From NCBI RefSeq assembly GCF_902859725.1, contig NZ_CADIJP010000001.1, forward strand, positions 348,188 through 412,187: DNA of 64,000 nt, given 5' to 3'. Below are positions 43,672 to 52,723 of this stretch, in pieces. The translations under genes were made by a program, and so were the position numbers. The notes beneath the pieces were generated by a model. It saw only the letters and a program-made list of their open reading frames with translations, was not told the DNA's origin and did not search any database. Source of the DNA: Achromobacter mucicolens (GTDB lineage Bacteria > Pseudomonadota > Gammaproteobacteria > Burkholderiales > Burkholderiaceae_B). Position 1 is the first letter of the stretch; each line of letters begins with the position of its first letter.

Positions 43672-44970
43672 TCACGCCTTCTTGGGATCGAAGTGCTTTG
43701 CGATGCCCTGCCAGCACCGGTAGTAATCGCCCTGCAATTCTACCGACGCCAGCGCCTGCTCCGTCGGGCGGATCACGCGGCGGGTCTCGAACATGAACGC
43801 CATCGTGTCGCGGATGTAATGCGCCTTGCTGGTGTCCGCATGCGAGGCCTTCTCGAAGGTCTCGGCATCGGGGCCGTGGCCGCTCATGCAGTTGTGCAGG
43901 CTGGCGCCGCCCGGCGCGAAGCCATCGGCCTTGGCGTCGTACACGCCCTGGATCAGGCCCATGAATTCGCTGGCGATATTGCGGTGGAACCAGGGCGGAC
44001 GGAACGTGTTCTCCATGGCCAGGATGCGCGGCGGGAAGATCGCGAAGTCCATGTTGGCCGTGCCCGGGGTGTCCGACGGCGCCGTCAGCACCGTGAAGAT
44101 CGACGGATCCGGATGGTCGAAGCTGATCGAACCGACGGTGTTGAAGTTGCGCAGGTCGTATTTGTAGGGGGCGTGCGTGCCATGCCAGGCCACCACGTTC
44201 AGCGGCGAATGATCGATCGAGGCACGCCAGAAGCCGCCCGTGAACTTGGCGATCAGTTCAAAGTCGCCGTCCACGTCTTCGTACCAGGCCACGGGCGTCT
44301 TGAAGTCGCGTGCGTTGGCCAGACAGTTCGAGCCGATCGGGCCCAGTTCCGGCAGGCGCAGCGCCGCGCCAAAGTTCTCGAGCATGTAGCCGCGCGCCGT
44401 GCCGTCCAGCAGCTCCACGCGGAACCGCACGCCGCGCGGAATGACGGCAATCTCCAGCGGTTCCAGGTCGATCAGCCCCAACTCGGTGGCCAGGCGCAGC
44501 CGGCCCTCTTGCGGCACCAGCAGCAGTTCGCCGTCGGCGTTGTAGAAGTAACGGCCCTGCATCGAGCGGTTGGCCGCGTACAGATGGATGCCCACGCCGC
44601 CCTGTTCGTCGGGGCCGCCATTGCCGCCCCACGTCTTCACGCCTTCCAGGAAATCCGTGGGCGCGTCCGGAATCGGCATCGGGCTCCAGCGCAGTTGATT
44701 CGGCGTGACCGGGCCGTGGCCGAACGTGCTCAGCCAGCCGGTGGCGCCGTCGAAGGCTTCAAAGGGCTTGTGCTGCGCGCCCGGACGGATCCGGTACAGC
44801 CATGAGCGGCGGTTCTCGGCGCGGGGCGCGGTGAAGGCGGTGCCGGAAAGCTGCTCGGCGTACAGGCCGTAGGGACATTGCTGCGGCGAATTGCGGCCGA
44901 TGGGCAGGGCGCCGGGCAAGGCCTCGGTGGCGCAATCGTTGCCGAAGCCGGTCTGGTATTGCAGTTCCAT
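43672..44970 (-). CDS. hmgA: Homogentisate 1,2-dioxygenase
   Basis: The 432-residue Fe(II) enzyme opens homogentisate to maleylacetoacetate. Ligand regions are [14 protein letters not shown] (His and Glu) and [15 protein letters not shown] (His). The N-terminus [19 protein letters not shown] is typical. ATG at 44970 is preceded by AGGAGG; a 42-codon upstream extension is rejected. fahA follows. A LysR gene is divergent with ATAG/CTAT operator half-sites between. Confidence 0.97.
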   Translation of the reverse strand: MELQYQTGFGNDCATEALPGALPIGRNSPQQCPYGLYAEQLSGTAFTAPRAENRRSWLYRIRPGAQHKPFEAFDGATGWLSTFGHGPVTPNQLRWSPMPIPDAPTDFLEGVKTWGGNGGPDEQGGVGIHLYAANRSMQGRYFYNADGELLLVPQEGRLRLATELGLIDLEPLEIAVIPRGVRFRVELLDGTARGYMLENFGAALRLPELGPIGSNCLANARDFKTPVAWYEDVDGDFELIAKFTGGFWRASIDHSPLNVVAWHGTHAPYKYDLRNFNTVGSISFDHPDPSIFTVLTAPSDTPGTANMDFAIFPPRILAMENTFRPPWFHRNIASEFMGLIQGVYDAKADGFAPGGASLHNCMSGHGPDAETFEKASHADTSKAHYIRDTMAFMFETRRVIRPTEQALASVELQGDYYRCWQGIAKHFDPKKA

Positions 44971-45098
44971 GGAATCCTCCTGGGGCGGCGGGCGCGGTGC
45001 TTGGCCGCGCGGCTTGGTGTGGTGGCCGGCGCGGGCGTTGCCCGAGCCGATGTGCCATTGTCGGAAAAAATCCCTGTTGCGGCTACGGGAATGCAAAA

Positions 45099-45125
45099 AT
45101 AGCGACTATAAATTTTGTGAATAGT
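45099..45125. promoter_or_regulatory. LysR operator between hmgA and its divergent regulator
   Basis: ATAG-CGA-CTAT (45099-45109) and ACTAT-N11-ATAGT (45105-45125) share a half-site, giving three ATAG/CTAT boxes that end 11 bases before the regulator ATG. The T-N11-A spacing is the LysR hallmark. Confidence 0.7.
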
Positions 45126-45136
45126 AGGGAGGCCAA

Positions 45137-46045
45137 ATGGCCGAGTTGCGCGACGTGGATTTGAACCTGTTGCTGCTGTTTCAACACCTGCTCGAAGACC
45201 GCAACCTGTCGGCGGTGGCGCGGCGCATGGATCTGTCGCAGCCGGCGGTCAGCAATGCCCTGCGGCGCCTGCGCACGGCGTTCGGCGACGAACTCTTTGT
45301 GCGCACGGCGCAGGGCATGCTGCCCACGCCGCGGGCCCAGCGGCTGGCCGGACCCGTCAGCGAAGCGCTGGGCCTGCTATCGCAGGCGTTGCAGGACCAG
45401 GACGTGTTCGATGCGGCCACCAGCAACCGGCGCTTTCGCGTGGCCATGACGGACGTCGGCGAAATCCACTTCATGCCGCGCCTCATGGAGGTCTGCGTCC
45501 AGAAGGCGCCGCTGGTCCGGATCGACTCCGTGCGCGTGCTGGGTCCGGACCTGCCGCGCGAGATGGAGTCGGGCCGGGTGGATCTGGCGATCGGGGCGTT
45601 CGATGACATGGGGGCGGGCACGCTTCAGCGGATGCTGTTTCGCCAGGGCTACGCCACGCTCTTTCGCCAGGCGCATCCCACCGCGCATGCGGGAATGGGG
45701 ATCAAGGCGTTTCGCGCGGAGCGTCACCTCATCGTGTCGCGCGCGGCGCCCTATGGGCAGGTCAACCAGTCGATGGAGCGGGCGGGGGTGGATCTGGCCG
45801 AGCATTTCAGCGTGCCGCATTTTTCCGCGGTGCCCTACATCGTCAGCGCTACCGACCTCTTGGCGACCGTGCCGGAAAAGCTGGCGGCCAGCGCCGCCGC
45901 GCCCTTTGGCCTGCGCTTCATGATGCCGCCGCTCAAGGTGCCGGCGCTGCAAACCAACATGTACTGGCAGCGCCGGGTGGACCGCGACGGCGGCAATCAG
46001 TGGCTGCGCGCCCTGATCGTCAATACCTTCGCGGTCGGTTCCTAG
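45137..46045 (+). CDS. LysR-family regulator of the homogentisate/hydroxyphenylacetate module
   Basis: The 302-residue regulator has a winged helix at residues 6-65 (DLNLLLLFQHLLEDRNLSAV, SQPAVSNALRRLR) and a two-lobe effector domain. GGGAGG precedes the ATG. It is divergent from hmgA-fahA and convergent with the mhaB-like gene, so it could control both arms. NodD/NahR-like regulators with this start (ELRDVDLNLL) often respond to aromatic acids; 3-hydroxyphenylacetate or homogentisate is a guess. Confidence 0.9.
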   Translation: MAELRDVDLNLLLLFQHLLEDRNLSAVARRMDLSQPAVSNALRRLRTAFGDELFVRTAQGMLPTPRAQRLAGPVSEALGLLSQALQDQDVFDAATSNRRFRVAMTDVGEIHFMPRLMEVCVQKAPLVRIDSVRVLGPDLPREMESGRVDLAIGAFDDMGAGTLQRMLFRQGYATLFRQAHPTAHAGMGIKAFRAERHLIVSRAAPYGQVNQSMERAGVDLAEHFSVPHFSAVPYIVSATDLLATVPEKLAASAAAPFGLRFMMPPLKVPALQTNMYWQRRVDRDGGNQWLRALIVNTFAVGS

Positions 46046-46086
46046 CGGCCTGCGCGGCGCCGCGCCGTGATGGCGGGGCCGGCGTT

Positions 46087-46287
46087 TCAGGCCGTCTGCG
46101 TCACGGAAGCGCGTGCGTGGTGCAAGGCTTCCTTGAGCAGGGCCAGATCGCCCAGGTGGTTGGCCAAGAGCAGGATCAGCGCCGCATTCAGCTCCTGGCT
46201 CTGCTCGTTGGACAGGTCGCGGTGGGCATCGATCAGCGCTTCGTAGAAGTCGTCCGGCGCGGCGAGGTTGGTGTCGGTGATAAGCAT
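46087..46287 (-). CDS. Small MhaB-like protein (DUF2783 type)
   Basis: The 66-residue acidic, helical protein starts at an ATG with AGAGG eight bases upstream. An alternative GTG at 46308 would overlap the hydroxylase stop (GTGA) and add seven residues. The core is NLAAPDDFYEALIDAH and LILLLANHLGDLALLKEAL. Next to a 559-residue flavin hydroxylase it matches the size and place of MhaB, the coupling protein of 3-hydroxyphenylacetate 6-hydroxylase in Pseudomonas putida. Function rests on context only. Confidence 0.75.
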   Translation of the reverse strand: MLITDTNLAAPDDFYEALIDAHRDLSNEQSQELNAALILLLANHLGDLALLKEALHHARASVTQTA

Positions 46288-46304
46288 GGGGATAACCTCT
46301 GAAA

Positions 46305-47984
46305 TCACGCGCGGCCTGTCGCGCGATGAACGGCGGCGGCGACCGCGTTGGGATCGAAGTCGCGCCAGCGCGCGGCGATGTGCTGATCGGGGCGGATCAG
46401 GTAGGCGGTGCCCGCCTGCGCGTCATAGCGCTTGGCCAGGCAGCCTTCGCTGTCCCGCACCACCGCCACCTCGGCGGGCAGCGCGGTCACGTCGCACTGC
46501 GCATCAGCCACCAGCACGGCCTTGACGGGCACCGGCGCCATGCGTAGCGCCCGCAACGCGGCCAGCGTTTCGCGGGCGGGCAGCGTGGCGCCGCAGAACA
46601 CCGCCAGCACGAACTCGCCATCCAGCTGCGACAGCCACCAGCCCGGTTCGCCCCGGATCAGCACCGGCGCATCCAGCGCCACCGCGCCCGGCACCATGCG
46701 GCCGGTGAATGCGTCGGCGTCCGGCGTGTTCAGCGGCGATCCGGCGTAGGTGGCCGGCAGCGACAGGCGGCCGCTGTTCACCAGCGATCGCGCGAACGGA
46801 TGGTCCTTTGCCAGATTCAGCACCGCATTGCGGAAGCTGCGGCTGATCTCGCTCTTGGGCGTGATGAAGTCGGTGGCGCGCGATGAGTTCAGGATGTTTT
46901 CGTCGGCGGCGAACTCGCGTTCGGCGCTGTAGCTGTCGATCAGCGTGTCGGGCGCAAGCCCCGCCAGCACCAGCTTGAGCTTCCAGGCCAGGTTCTCGGC
47001 ATCCTGCACGCCACTGTTGGCGCCGCGCGCGCCGAACGGCGACACGCGGTGCGCGGAGTCGCCCGCGAAGACGATGCGGCCGTGGCGGAACTTGTCCATG
47101 CGTTCGCACGCAAAGGTGTAGACGCTGACCCATTCCAGCTCGAACTGCGCGTCCGGCCCGAGCAGCGCACGGATGCGGGGCAGCACGTTCTCCGGCTTGA
47201 CGGCTTCGACGGGGTCCGCATTCCAGCCCAGCTGAAAGTCGATGCGCCAGACATTGTCGGGCTGCCGGTGCAACAGCACCGATTGGTTGGGGTGAAAGGG
47301 CGGGTCGAACCAGAACCAGCGCTCGGACGGGAAATCCGCCGTCATCTTGACGTCGGCAATCAGGAACCGGTCGCGGAAGATGCGGCCGTGGCTTTCCTGG
47401 CCGATGAGCTTGCGCACGGGCGAGCGCGCGCCGTCGCAGGCGATCAGCCAATCGGCATGCAGCGAGTACGGGCCTTCCGGCGTTTCCACGGTCAGCGTCA
47501 CGCCATCGGCGCCTTGCATGACGCCGGCGACCTTGTTCTTCCAGCGCAGCTCGATGTTGGGCTGCTGGCGGGCCGCTTCGTACAGATAGCCTTCGGCGTA
47601 GTACTGCTGCAGATTGATGAACGCCGGGCGCCGGTGGCCGGGCTCGGGCAGCAGGTCAAAACGCCACACTTCCTGCTCGCGGAAAAACACCTTGCCCACG
47701 TTCCACGACACGCCCTTGTCGATCATGCGCTGGCCCACGCCCAGGCGGTCCCAGATTTCCAGCGTGCGCTTGGAAAAGCAGATGGCGCGCGATCCGGTGG
47801 ACAGTCGGTAGTCGTCGTCCAGCACCACCACGTGCACGCCCTGGCGCGCCAGGTCCAGCGCCGTCGTCAGGCCGACGGGGCCGGCGCCCACCACCACGAC
47901 CTGATGACGCGCCAGGCTGGCCGCCGTCTGGTCCGCGTGCTTTTCATAGGCGAACTCCATCGCCTGAAAGTCGATGTCTCCCAC
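46305..47984 (-). CDS. FAD-dependent aromatic hydroxylase, MhaA-like
   Basis: The 559-residue class A flavin monooxygenase has VVGAGPVGLTTALDLARQG (FAD, near residue 31), CDGARSPVRKLIGQ (DG motif) and IVFAGDSAHRVSPFGARGAN (GD motif, residue about 310), then a thioredoxin-like C-terminal domain as in MhpA. Placed with hmgA and a small MhaB-like gene, it most likely hydroxylates 3-hydroxyphenylacetate at C6 to homogentisate using NAD(P)H and O2. MhpA-like action on 3-(3-hydroxyphenyl)propionate or 3-hydroxybenzoate is the main alternative. Confidence 0.87.
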   Translation of the reverse strand: MGDIDFQAMEFAYEKHADQTAASLARHQVVVVGAGPVGLTTALDLARQGVHVVVLDDDYRLSTGSRAICFSKRTLEIWDRLGVGQRMIDKGVSWNVGKVFFREQEVWRFDLLPEPGHRRPAFINLQQYYAEGYLYEAARQQPNIELRWKNKVAGVMQGADGVTLTVETPEGPYSLHADWLIACDGARSPVRKLIGQESHGRIFRDRFLIADVKMTADFPSERWFWFDPPFHPNQSVLLHRQPDNVWRIDFQLGWNADPVEAVKPENVLPRIRALLGPDAQFELEWVSVYTFACERMDKFRHGRIVFAGDSAHRVSPFGARGANSGVQDAENLAWKLKLVLAGLAPDTLIDSYSAEREFAADENILNSSRATDFITPKSEISRSFRNAVLNLAKDHPFARSLVNSGRLSLPATYAGSPLNTPDADAFTGRMVPGAVALDAPVLIRGEPGWWLSQLDGEFVLAVFCGATLPARETLAALRALRMAPVPVKAVLVADAQCDVTALPAEVAVVRDSEGCLAKRYDAQAGTAYLIRPDQHIAARWRDFDPNAVAAAVHRATGRA

Positions 47985-48018
47985 GGTTGTCTCCTGTGTG
48001 GGTCATTTTCTAGTTATG

Positions 48019-48054
48019 CGGACACGCTGCGCCGCAAGGGGTCGCGCGTGTCCG
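48019..48054. other. Inverted repeat between the metallo-hydrolase and hydroxylase genes
   Basis: CGGACACGC (48019-48027) pairs perfectly with GCGTGTCCG (48046-48054) over an 18-base GC-rich loop. It lies 31 bases past the upstream stop with no T-run, and could reduce expression of the downstream pair or protect the upstream message. Confidence 0.5.
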
Positions 48055-48084
48055 GTTCTTGCTTGTCGAGGCAGGGTTGGGGGA

Positions 48085-49038
48085 TCAGCCTTCCAGCTGC
48101 GCCCACATTTCCAGGTCGCGCTTGTCGGTCCAGATGCGCGGGTGCGTGTAGCCCGTGGCTTCGTCGTAGGCGCGGGACACGTCGAACGGCATGCAGTGGT
48201 CGAAGATCACCCAGTCGCTGTAGCGCGGCTTCATGAAGTCGTAGACCTCGCGGTAGATCGTCTTCAGGTCCTTGCCTTCGGCCACGCCGCGGTTCACGGC
48301 GCCGTACAGGTCCGTCAGGAAGGCGCGCGTGCCGGCCAGGCCCTGGCGCACTTCGGTGGCGTTCTTGAGGGCGGGGCCGCGGCCCGGCACCATCTTTTCG
48401 GCTTCAAAGCCCGCCAGCGCGTCCAGCGTGGTGGGCCAATCGCGGAAGTAGGCGTCGCCGCAGTAGGGCGTGGACTGGTATTCGACCAGGTCGCCGGCGA
48501 ACAGGATCTTCTGTTCGGGCAGCCAGGCAATGGTGTCGCCCTTGGTGTGGCCGCGGCCGACCTGCAGCAGCTTGACTTCCAGGTTGCCCAGGTTGACCGT
48601 CATTTCGCCCTTGAACGTCATGGTCGGCCAGACCAGGCCCGGCGGAATCGACTCGGCGTTGCGGAACAGGCGCGGGAACCGGCCGATCTCGCTGGCCTTG
48701 TCCTGCTCGCCGCGTTCGGCGATCAGGTCGTAGGTGTCGCGGCTGGCCAGGATTTCCTGGGCGTTGTAGGCCGAGGCGCCAAACACGCGCACGGCGTGAT
48801 AGTGCGACAGCAGGATGTACTTGATGGGCTTGTCCGTCACTTCGCGGATGCGGCGGATCACGTCCTCGGCCATCACCGGCGTGGCTTGGGTGTCGATCAC
48901 CATGACGGCCTCGTCGCCGATGATCACGCCCGTGTTGGGGTCGCCTTCGGCCGTGTAGGCATAGGCGTTGTCGGACAGCTTTTCGAACGAGACGACCTTG
49001 TCGTCCATGTCCGCGTGCGAGGCGAATTGCTTGCTCAT
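48085..49038 (-). CDS. Metallo-beta-lactamase-fold hydrolase with altered metal motif
   Basis: The 317-residue cytoplasmic protein has the fold's first strands (VIIGDEAVMVIDTQ), but the usual HxHxDH reads HYHAVR in ILLSHYHAVRVFGAS, so the Asp and third His are missing. Later ligands appear present: His in GRGHTKGDT, Asp in LFAGDLVEY and a possible His in IFDHCMPFD. ATG at 49038 has AAGGAG upstream. It is first in the operon with the flavin hydroxylase and small protein, behind a strong promoter. It may hydrolyse an ester or thioester feeding the aromatic pathway; no substrate is known. Confidence 0.82.
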   Translation of the reverse strand: MSKQFASHADMDDKVVSFEKLSDNAYAYTAEGDPNTGVIIGDEAVMVIDTQATPVMAEDVIRRIREVTDKPIKYILLSHYHAVRVFGASAYNAQEILASRDTYDLIAERGEQDKASEIGRFPRLFRNAESIPPGLVWPTMTFKGEMTVNLGNLEVKLLQVGRGHTKGDTIAWLPEQKILFAGDLVEYQSTPYCGDAYFRDWPTTLDALAGFEAEKMVPGRGPALKNATEVRQGLAGTRAFLTDLYGAVNRGVAEGKDLKTIYREVYDFMKPRYSDWVIFDHCMPFDVSRAYDEATGYTHPRIWTDKRDLEMWAQLEG

Positions 49039-49081
49039 GGAGGCTCCTTCCACTTTTCTAGGAATAGGGTGTGTGGAAGGA

Positions 49082-49110
49082 AATATAGTCCCGCGTTAGT
49101 TTTCGTGCAA
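49082..49110 (-). promoter_or_regulatory. Sigma-70 promoter of the metallo-hydrolase/hydroxylase operon
   Basis: On the minus strand TTGCAC (49110-49105), 17-base spacer and TATATT (49087-49082), 44 bases before the ATG. Confidence 0.72.
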
Positions 49111-49112
49111 TA

Positions 49113-49127
49113 CGTTTGCTATAAACG
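49113..49127. promoter_or_regulatory. Operator candidate upstream of the metallo-hydrolase promoter
   Basis: CGTTT-GCTAT-AAACG is an inverted repeat directly upstream of the -35 box, the normal place for an activator site. It differs from the ATAG/CTAT boxes near hmgA. Confidence 0.5.
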
Positions 49128-49178
49128 AATTCCCGAGTTGTAACGGCGATTTCGCCAGGCGCGTCGTCACGTCGCCGA

Positions 49179-50006
49179 TCAGTTCCGTTGGCATTTTGGG
49201 CAGTAGTAGGTGGCGCGCTGCCCCTGGACAAAGCGGCGGATCGGCGTGCCGCAGACCCGGCAGGGCAGCCCTTCGCGCTCGTACACGGCCGCGTGGATCT
49301 CGAAGTAGGCGCCCGGTTCGCCGCTGGCGCCCACGTAGTCGCGCAGGGTGCTGCCGCCGGAGGTGAGGGCGTCGGCCAGCGTGGCCCGCACCATGTCGGC
49401 CAGGCGCTCGCAGCGGGCCAGTGACAGCTTGTTGGCCGGGGTCTTCGGGTTGATGCGCGCGCGAAAGAGGCTTTCCGACGCATAGATGTTGCCCACCCCC
49501 ACGACCGCCATGCCGGCCAGCAGCACCTGCTTGACCGCGGCGCCGTGGTTCTTGAAGTGCCGGTGCAGCCAGGCGCCGTCAAAGCGCGGGTCGAAGGGCT
49601 CGATGCCCAGCTTGGCCAGCAGCGGGTGGGCTTCGAGGGGGCCATCAGCGTCGTCGTGCCACAGCACGGCGCCGAATCGGCGCGGATCGTGCAGGCGCAG
49701 GACGGCGCCGTCGAAGATCCATTCGACATGATCGTGCTTGCGCAGGAATTCACCGGGCGCCACGCTGCGCAGGGAGCCCGACATGCCCAGATGCACGATC
49801 TGGGTGCCATGTTCGAAGCGCAGGAGCAGATACTTGCCGCGCCGCGCGCATTCCAGCACGGTGCGTCCGCCGATCAGGGACGGTAGTTCCGGCGGGATGG
49901 GCCAACGCATGCGGGGTTCGTGAACGACCAGTCGCGACAGCGTCTGGCCGGTGATGATGGCGTCGATTCCTCGGCGCGTGGTTTCGACTTCAGGCAGTTC
50001 CGGCAT
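49179..50006 (-). CDS. mutM: Formamidopyrimidine-DNA glycosylase
   Basis: The 275-residue repair enzyme removes 8-oxoguanine and nicks the strand. The start MPELPEVETTRRG carries the catalytic Pro and Glu; the H2TH region is near residues 125-180 (AVVGVGNIYASESLF), and the C-terminal zinc finger is CRVCGTPI...YYCPKC. ATG at 50006 is set by the required Pro2. It is divergent from the TPR gene. Confidence 0.97.
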   Translation of the reverse strand: MPELPEVETTRRGIDAIITGQTLSRLVVHEPRMRWPIPPELPSLIGGRTVLECARRGKYLLLRFEHGTQIVHLGMSGSLRSVAPGEFLRKHDHVEWIFDGAVLRLHDPRRFGAVLWHDDADGPLEAHPLLAKLGIEPFDPRFDGAWLHRHFKNHGAAVKQVLLAGMAVVGVGNIYASESLFRARINPKTPANKLSLARCERLADMVRATLADALTSGGSTLRDYVGASGEPGAYFEIHAAVYEREGLPCRVCGTPIRRFVQGQRATYYCPKCQRN

Positions 50007-50067
50007 GAGCCAGTGTAAGATCATCAATTGCGTGTACGAAGATTGTGCCATCAACCGGACGGGCCGC

Positions 50068-51891
50068 GTGAAGTCGTCTTTTAAACAAATGAATATCGGG
50101 ATCGCCGCGTTGGGGCTTGCGCTGGCAGCAATCATGGCCCCGCCGGCCCAGGCCGCCGACGGCCGGACGCGTGACGCGACGGGTCCACGGATGGCTCCCC
50201 AAAGCCGCCAGCCTGAAACCGAAGTCATCCGCCTGCGCCCAGGTCAACTGCCTTATGTGTCGCTGACCGGCGATATCTTCTACCGCGTACTGGCTTCCGA
50301 GATCGCCGCCCAGCGCGGTATGTACGGCACGGCCGCCACCACCATGGTCGGTCTGGCCCGCGACACTGGCGATCCCCGCCTTGCCCGCCGCGGCCTCGAG
50401 TTCCAGCTTGCCGGGGGCAATCTGCCCGGGGCGCTGGATGCCGCCCGCGTCTGGGCCCGTCTGGCCCCCAACGACATCGAAGCCAGCTCCACCGAACTGG
50501 CGCTGGCCGCCGCCAATGGCCAGACCAAGGGCCTGGCCCAAGCGCTGCGCAAACGCATCGATTCCTCGCGCGACAAGCCGGCCGCCATCGGCCAGGCGCT
50601 TGCCGTGCTCAGCCGCCTGAACGACCGCCGCCTTGCGCTGCGCATCCTGGACGAATCCCTGAGCGACAGCGTGCGCAAGCTGCCTGCCGCGCACCTCGCG
50701 CTGGCCGACGTGGCTTCCGCCGCCGGCGACTACGAGCGCGCCGCCCAGGAATCGCGCGCCGCGCTGGCCGCCGACCCCAAATCCGAAGGCGCCGCCCAGC
50801 GCGTGCTGGAGTACGGCTCCAAGGTCGATCCCAAGCGCGCTCAGACCGAGGCCCGCGCCTTCATCAACCGCAATCCCGGCGCGCGCAAGGTCCGCCTGAT
50901 GCTGGCCGGCCAGTTGGCCGACAGCGGCGACTACGACGCCGCCCTGGCCGAGCTTCAGGCCATGTCGCGCCGCTCGCCCGAGGATTTCGACCTGCTCTTC
51001 ATGCAGGCCCAGCTGGCCTACAAGTCCGGACAACTCGCGCAGGCCAAGACCCTGCTGCAGCAGTATCTGGACGTTCAGAACCAGCGCCAGCGGGCCACGG
51101 TGCCCGGCGCCACCGACGCCGGGGCGGCTGCCGCCGATGCGCACGTGCTGCTCGCGCGCATCGCCGAAGACCAGGGCCGCTACGACGAAGCCATCGCCGA
51201 ACTCGGCCGTATCGACGATCCCACGCTGCGCTATTCCGTGCGCATGCGCCAGGCCGCGCTGCGCGCCAAGAGCGGCCGCGTGGACGACGCGCTGGCCATG
51301 ATCGACTCGGCCGGCCCGCAGGACGAAGAAGAACGCGCCCTGGGCTCGCTGACCAAGGCGCAGATCCTGCGCGATGCCGACCGCATCGGTCAGGCGGTCG
51401 CTGCCCTGGAAGCCGCGGACCAGGCGCTGCCGGACACGGTCGAGATCAAATACGAACTGGCGATGCTGTACGAACGCCAGAACCGTCTGGCAGACCTGGA
51501 GCGCATGCTGCGTCAGGTCATCGCGCTGGATCCGGACCATGCCCACGCGTACAACGCGCTGGGCTACACGCTGGCCGACCACAACCAACGCCTGCCCGAA
51601 GCCCTCGATCTCATCACGCAGGCGCTGGAACTCTCGCCCAACGATCCGTTCATCCTCGATAGCATGGGCTGGGTCAAGTTCCGCATGGGCGACACCATTG
51701 CGGCGGCGGACTATCTGCGCCGGGCCTACAGTGTGCGTCCCGAAGCCGACATCGCGGCCCATCTGGCCGAGGTGCTTTGGGCGCAGGGCAAGCGCGATCA
51801 GGCCACGGACCTGCTGCGCGCCGCCTTGCAGAAGGATCCCAAGAACAAGACGGTCCAGGACGTCGTGAAGCGTCTGGGGGTCAACCTGTGA
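50068..51891 (+). CDS. Exported tetratricopeptide-repeat protein
   Basis: The 607-residue protein starts at GTG 50068 (KSSFKQMNIGIAALGLALAA gives a signal peptide with cleavage after AQA) and carries about ten TPR-like helical pairs from residue 60 to the end. The clearest are AHAYNALGYTLADHNQRLPE and DPFILDSMGWVKFRMGDTIA near residues 490-560. An ATG at 50089 lacks a ribosome site. It lies directly before lolB (GTGA overlap), a pairing common in betaproteobacteria, and may help envelope or lipoprotein assembly. Confidence 0.85.
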   Translation: MKSSFKQMNIGIAALGLALAAIMAPPAQAADGRTRDATGPRMAPQSRQPETEVIRLRPGQLPYVSLTGDIFYRVLASEIAAQRGMYGTAATTMVGLARDTGDPRLARRGLEFQLAGGNLPGALDAARVWARLAPNDIEASSTELALAAANGQTKGLAQALRKRIDSSRDKPAAIGQALAVLSRLNDRRLALRILDESLSDSVRKLPAAHLALADVASAAGDYERAAQESRAALAADPKSEGAAQRVLEYGSKVDPKRAQTEARAFINRNPGARKVRLMLAGQLADSGDYDAALAELQAMSRRSPEDFDLLFMQAQLAYKSGQLAQAKTLLQQYLDVQNQRQRATVPGATDAGAAAADAHVLLARIAEDQGRYDEAIAELGRIDDPTLRYSVRMRQAALRAKSGRVDDALAMIDSAGPQDEEERALGSLTKAQILRDADRIGQAVAALEAADQALPDTVEIKYELAMLYERQNRLADLERMLRQVIALDPDHAHAYNALGYTLADHNQRLPEALDLITQALELSPNDPFILDSMGWVKFRMGDTIAAADYLRRAYSVRPEADIAAHLAEVLWAQGKRDQATDLLRAALQKDPKNKTVQDVVKRLGVNL

Positions 51892-52490
51892 CGGCAGTCT
51901 TTGCAGGATTTCGCGGCGCGGCGTCCGGCTTGCGCTGGGTGGCGCTGGCGCTGCTTGCCTTCACGCTTGCCGCCTGCACGTCCTTGCCCAAACCCATCGA
52001 AGGGGCCAGCGACGACGCGTTCTCGCGCATTGGCCGCTTTGCCATCACCGTCAACGAAGAAGGCGGCAAACAGAATGCAGTGCAGGGCGGCTTCTCGTGG
52101 TCCGACGATGGGCGCCGCTATGTGCTGGACCTGACCAACCCGTTGGGGTCGACCGAAGCCCGCGTGGAAGGCCGTCCCGGCGCCGCCAGCCTCACCAAGG
52201 CGGACGGCACCCGCCTGGTCGCCGACAACCCCGATGCGCTCGCCGAGGACGCCCTGGGCAGCAGCATGCCCGTGTCGGGCTTGCGCGACTGGCTGCGCGG
52301 CAAGCTGGCGGCAGATCCGCAGGCCTCTGACGTCAAGCGCGACGAATTGGGCCGCCCCATCGCCTTCGAGCAGGGCGGCTGGCGCGCCAATCTCTCCCGC
52401 TACGACGAAAAAGGGCCCCAGCTTCTCGTGCTGGAGCGTCTGGAGCCGGGCCGCCGGATCCTCGTTCGGCTGGTCGTCAATCAATCCTGA
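51888..52490 (+). CDS. lolB: Outer-membrane lipoprotein LolB
   Basis: The 200-residue lipoprotein accepts lipoproteins from LolA and puts them in the outer membrane. Signal peptide ends in the lipobox LAAC (Cys27). Core segments: RIGRFAITVNEEGGKQNAVQ, GGFSWSDDGRRYVLDLTNPL and DWLRGKLA. The GTG start overlaps the TPR stop, with GGGGG upstream. ispE normally follows; here a chemotaxis gene intervenes. Confidence 0.93.
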   Translation: MTAVFAGFRGAASGLRWVALALLAFTLAACTSLPKPIEGASDDAFSRIGRFAITVNEEGGKQNAVQGGFSWSDDGRRYVLDLTNPLGSTEARVEGRPGAASLTKADGTRLVADNPDALAEDALGSSMPVSGLRDWLRGKLAADPQASDVKRDELGRPIAFEQGGWRANLSRYDEKGPQLLVLERLEPGRRILVRLVVNQS

Positions 52491-52493
52491 TCC

Positions 52494-52515
52494 CGTGCGG
52501 CTTCACGGCCGCACG
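52494..52515 (+). terminator. Hairpin behind lolB
   Basis: CGTGCGGC (52494-52501) pairs with GCCGCACG (52508-52515) across a 6-base loop, three bases past the stop. No T-run, so partial termination at best. Confidence 0.5.
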
Positions 52516-52610
52516 GTGCATCCAGCGTCATCGAATACGGGTTAACCCTTATCACACCCCCGGATTTCCAATCAAGCGAATAAGCGCCGCAAATCGGGGC
52601 GTGTTACCGC

Positions 52611-52638
52611 TTGAAATATATTGCCTTGACTGAATAAT
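52611..52638 (+). promoter_or_regulatory. Promoter candidate of the chemotaxis receptor gene
   Basis: TTGAAA (52611-52616), 16-base spacer, AATAAT (52633-52638), in an AT-rich island. No convincing flagellar sigma-28 site was seen. Confidence 0.45.
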
Positions 52639-52723
52639 TCTCCCTGCCTTAGCGCGAGGTACTTACGCGCAGCAGCAATCGGGGTCGACGCGAGTCTGCC
52701 GCCCACCCTTTTGGAGAATGGCC

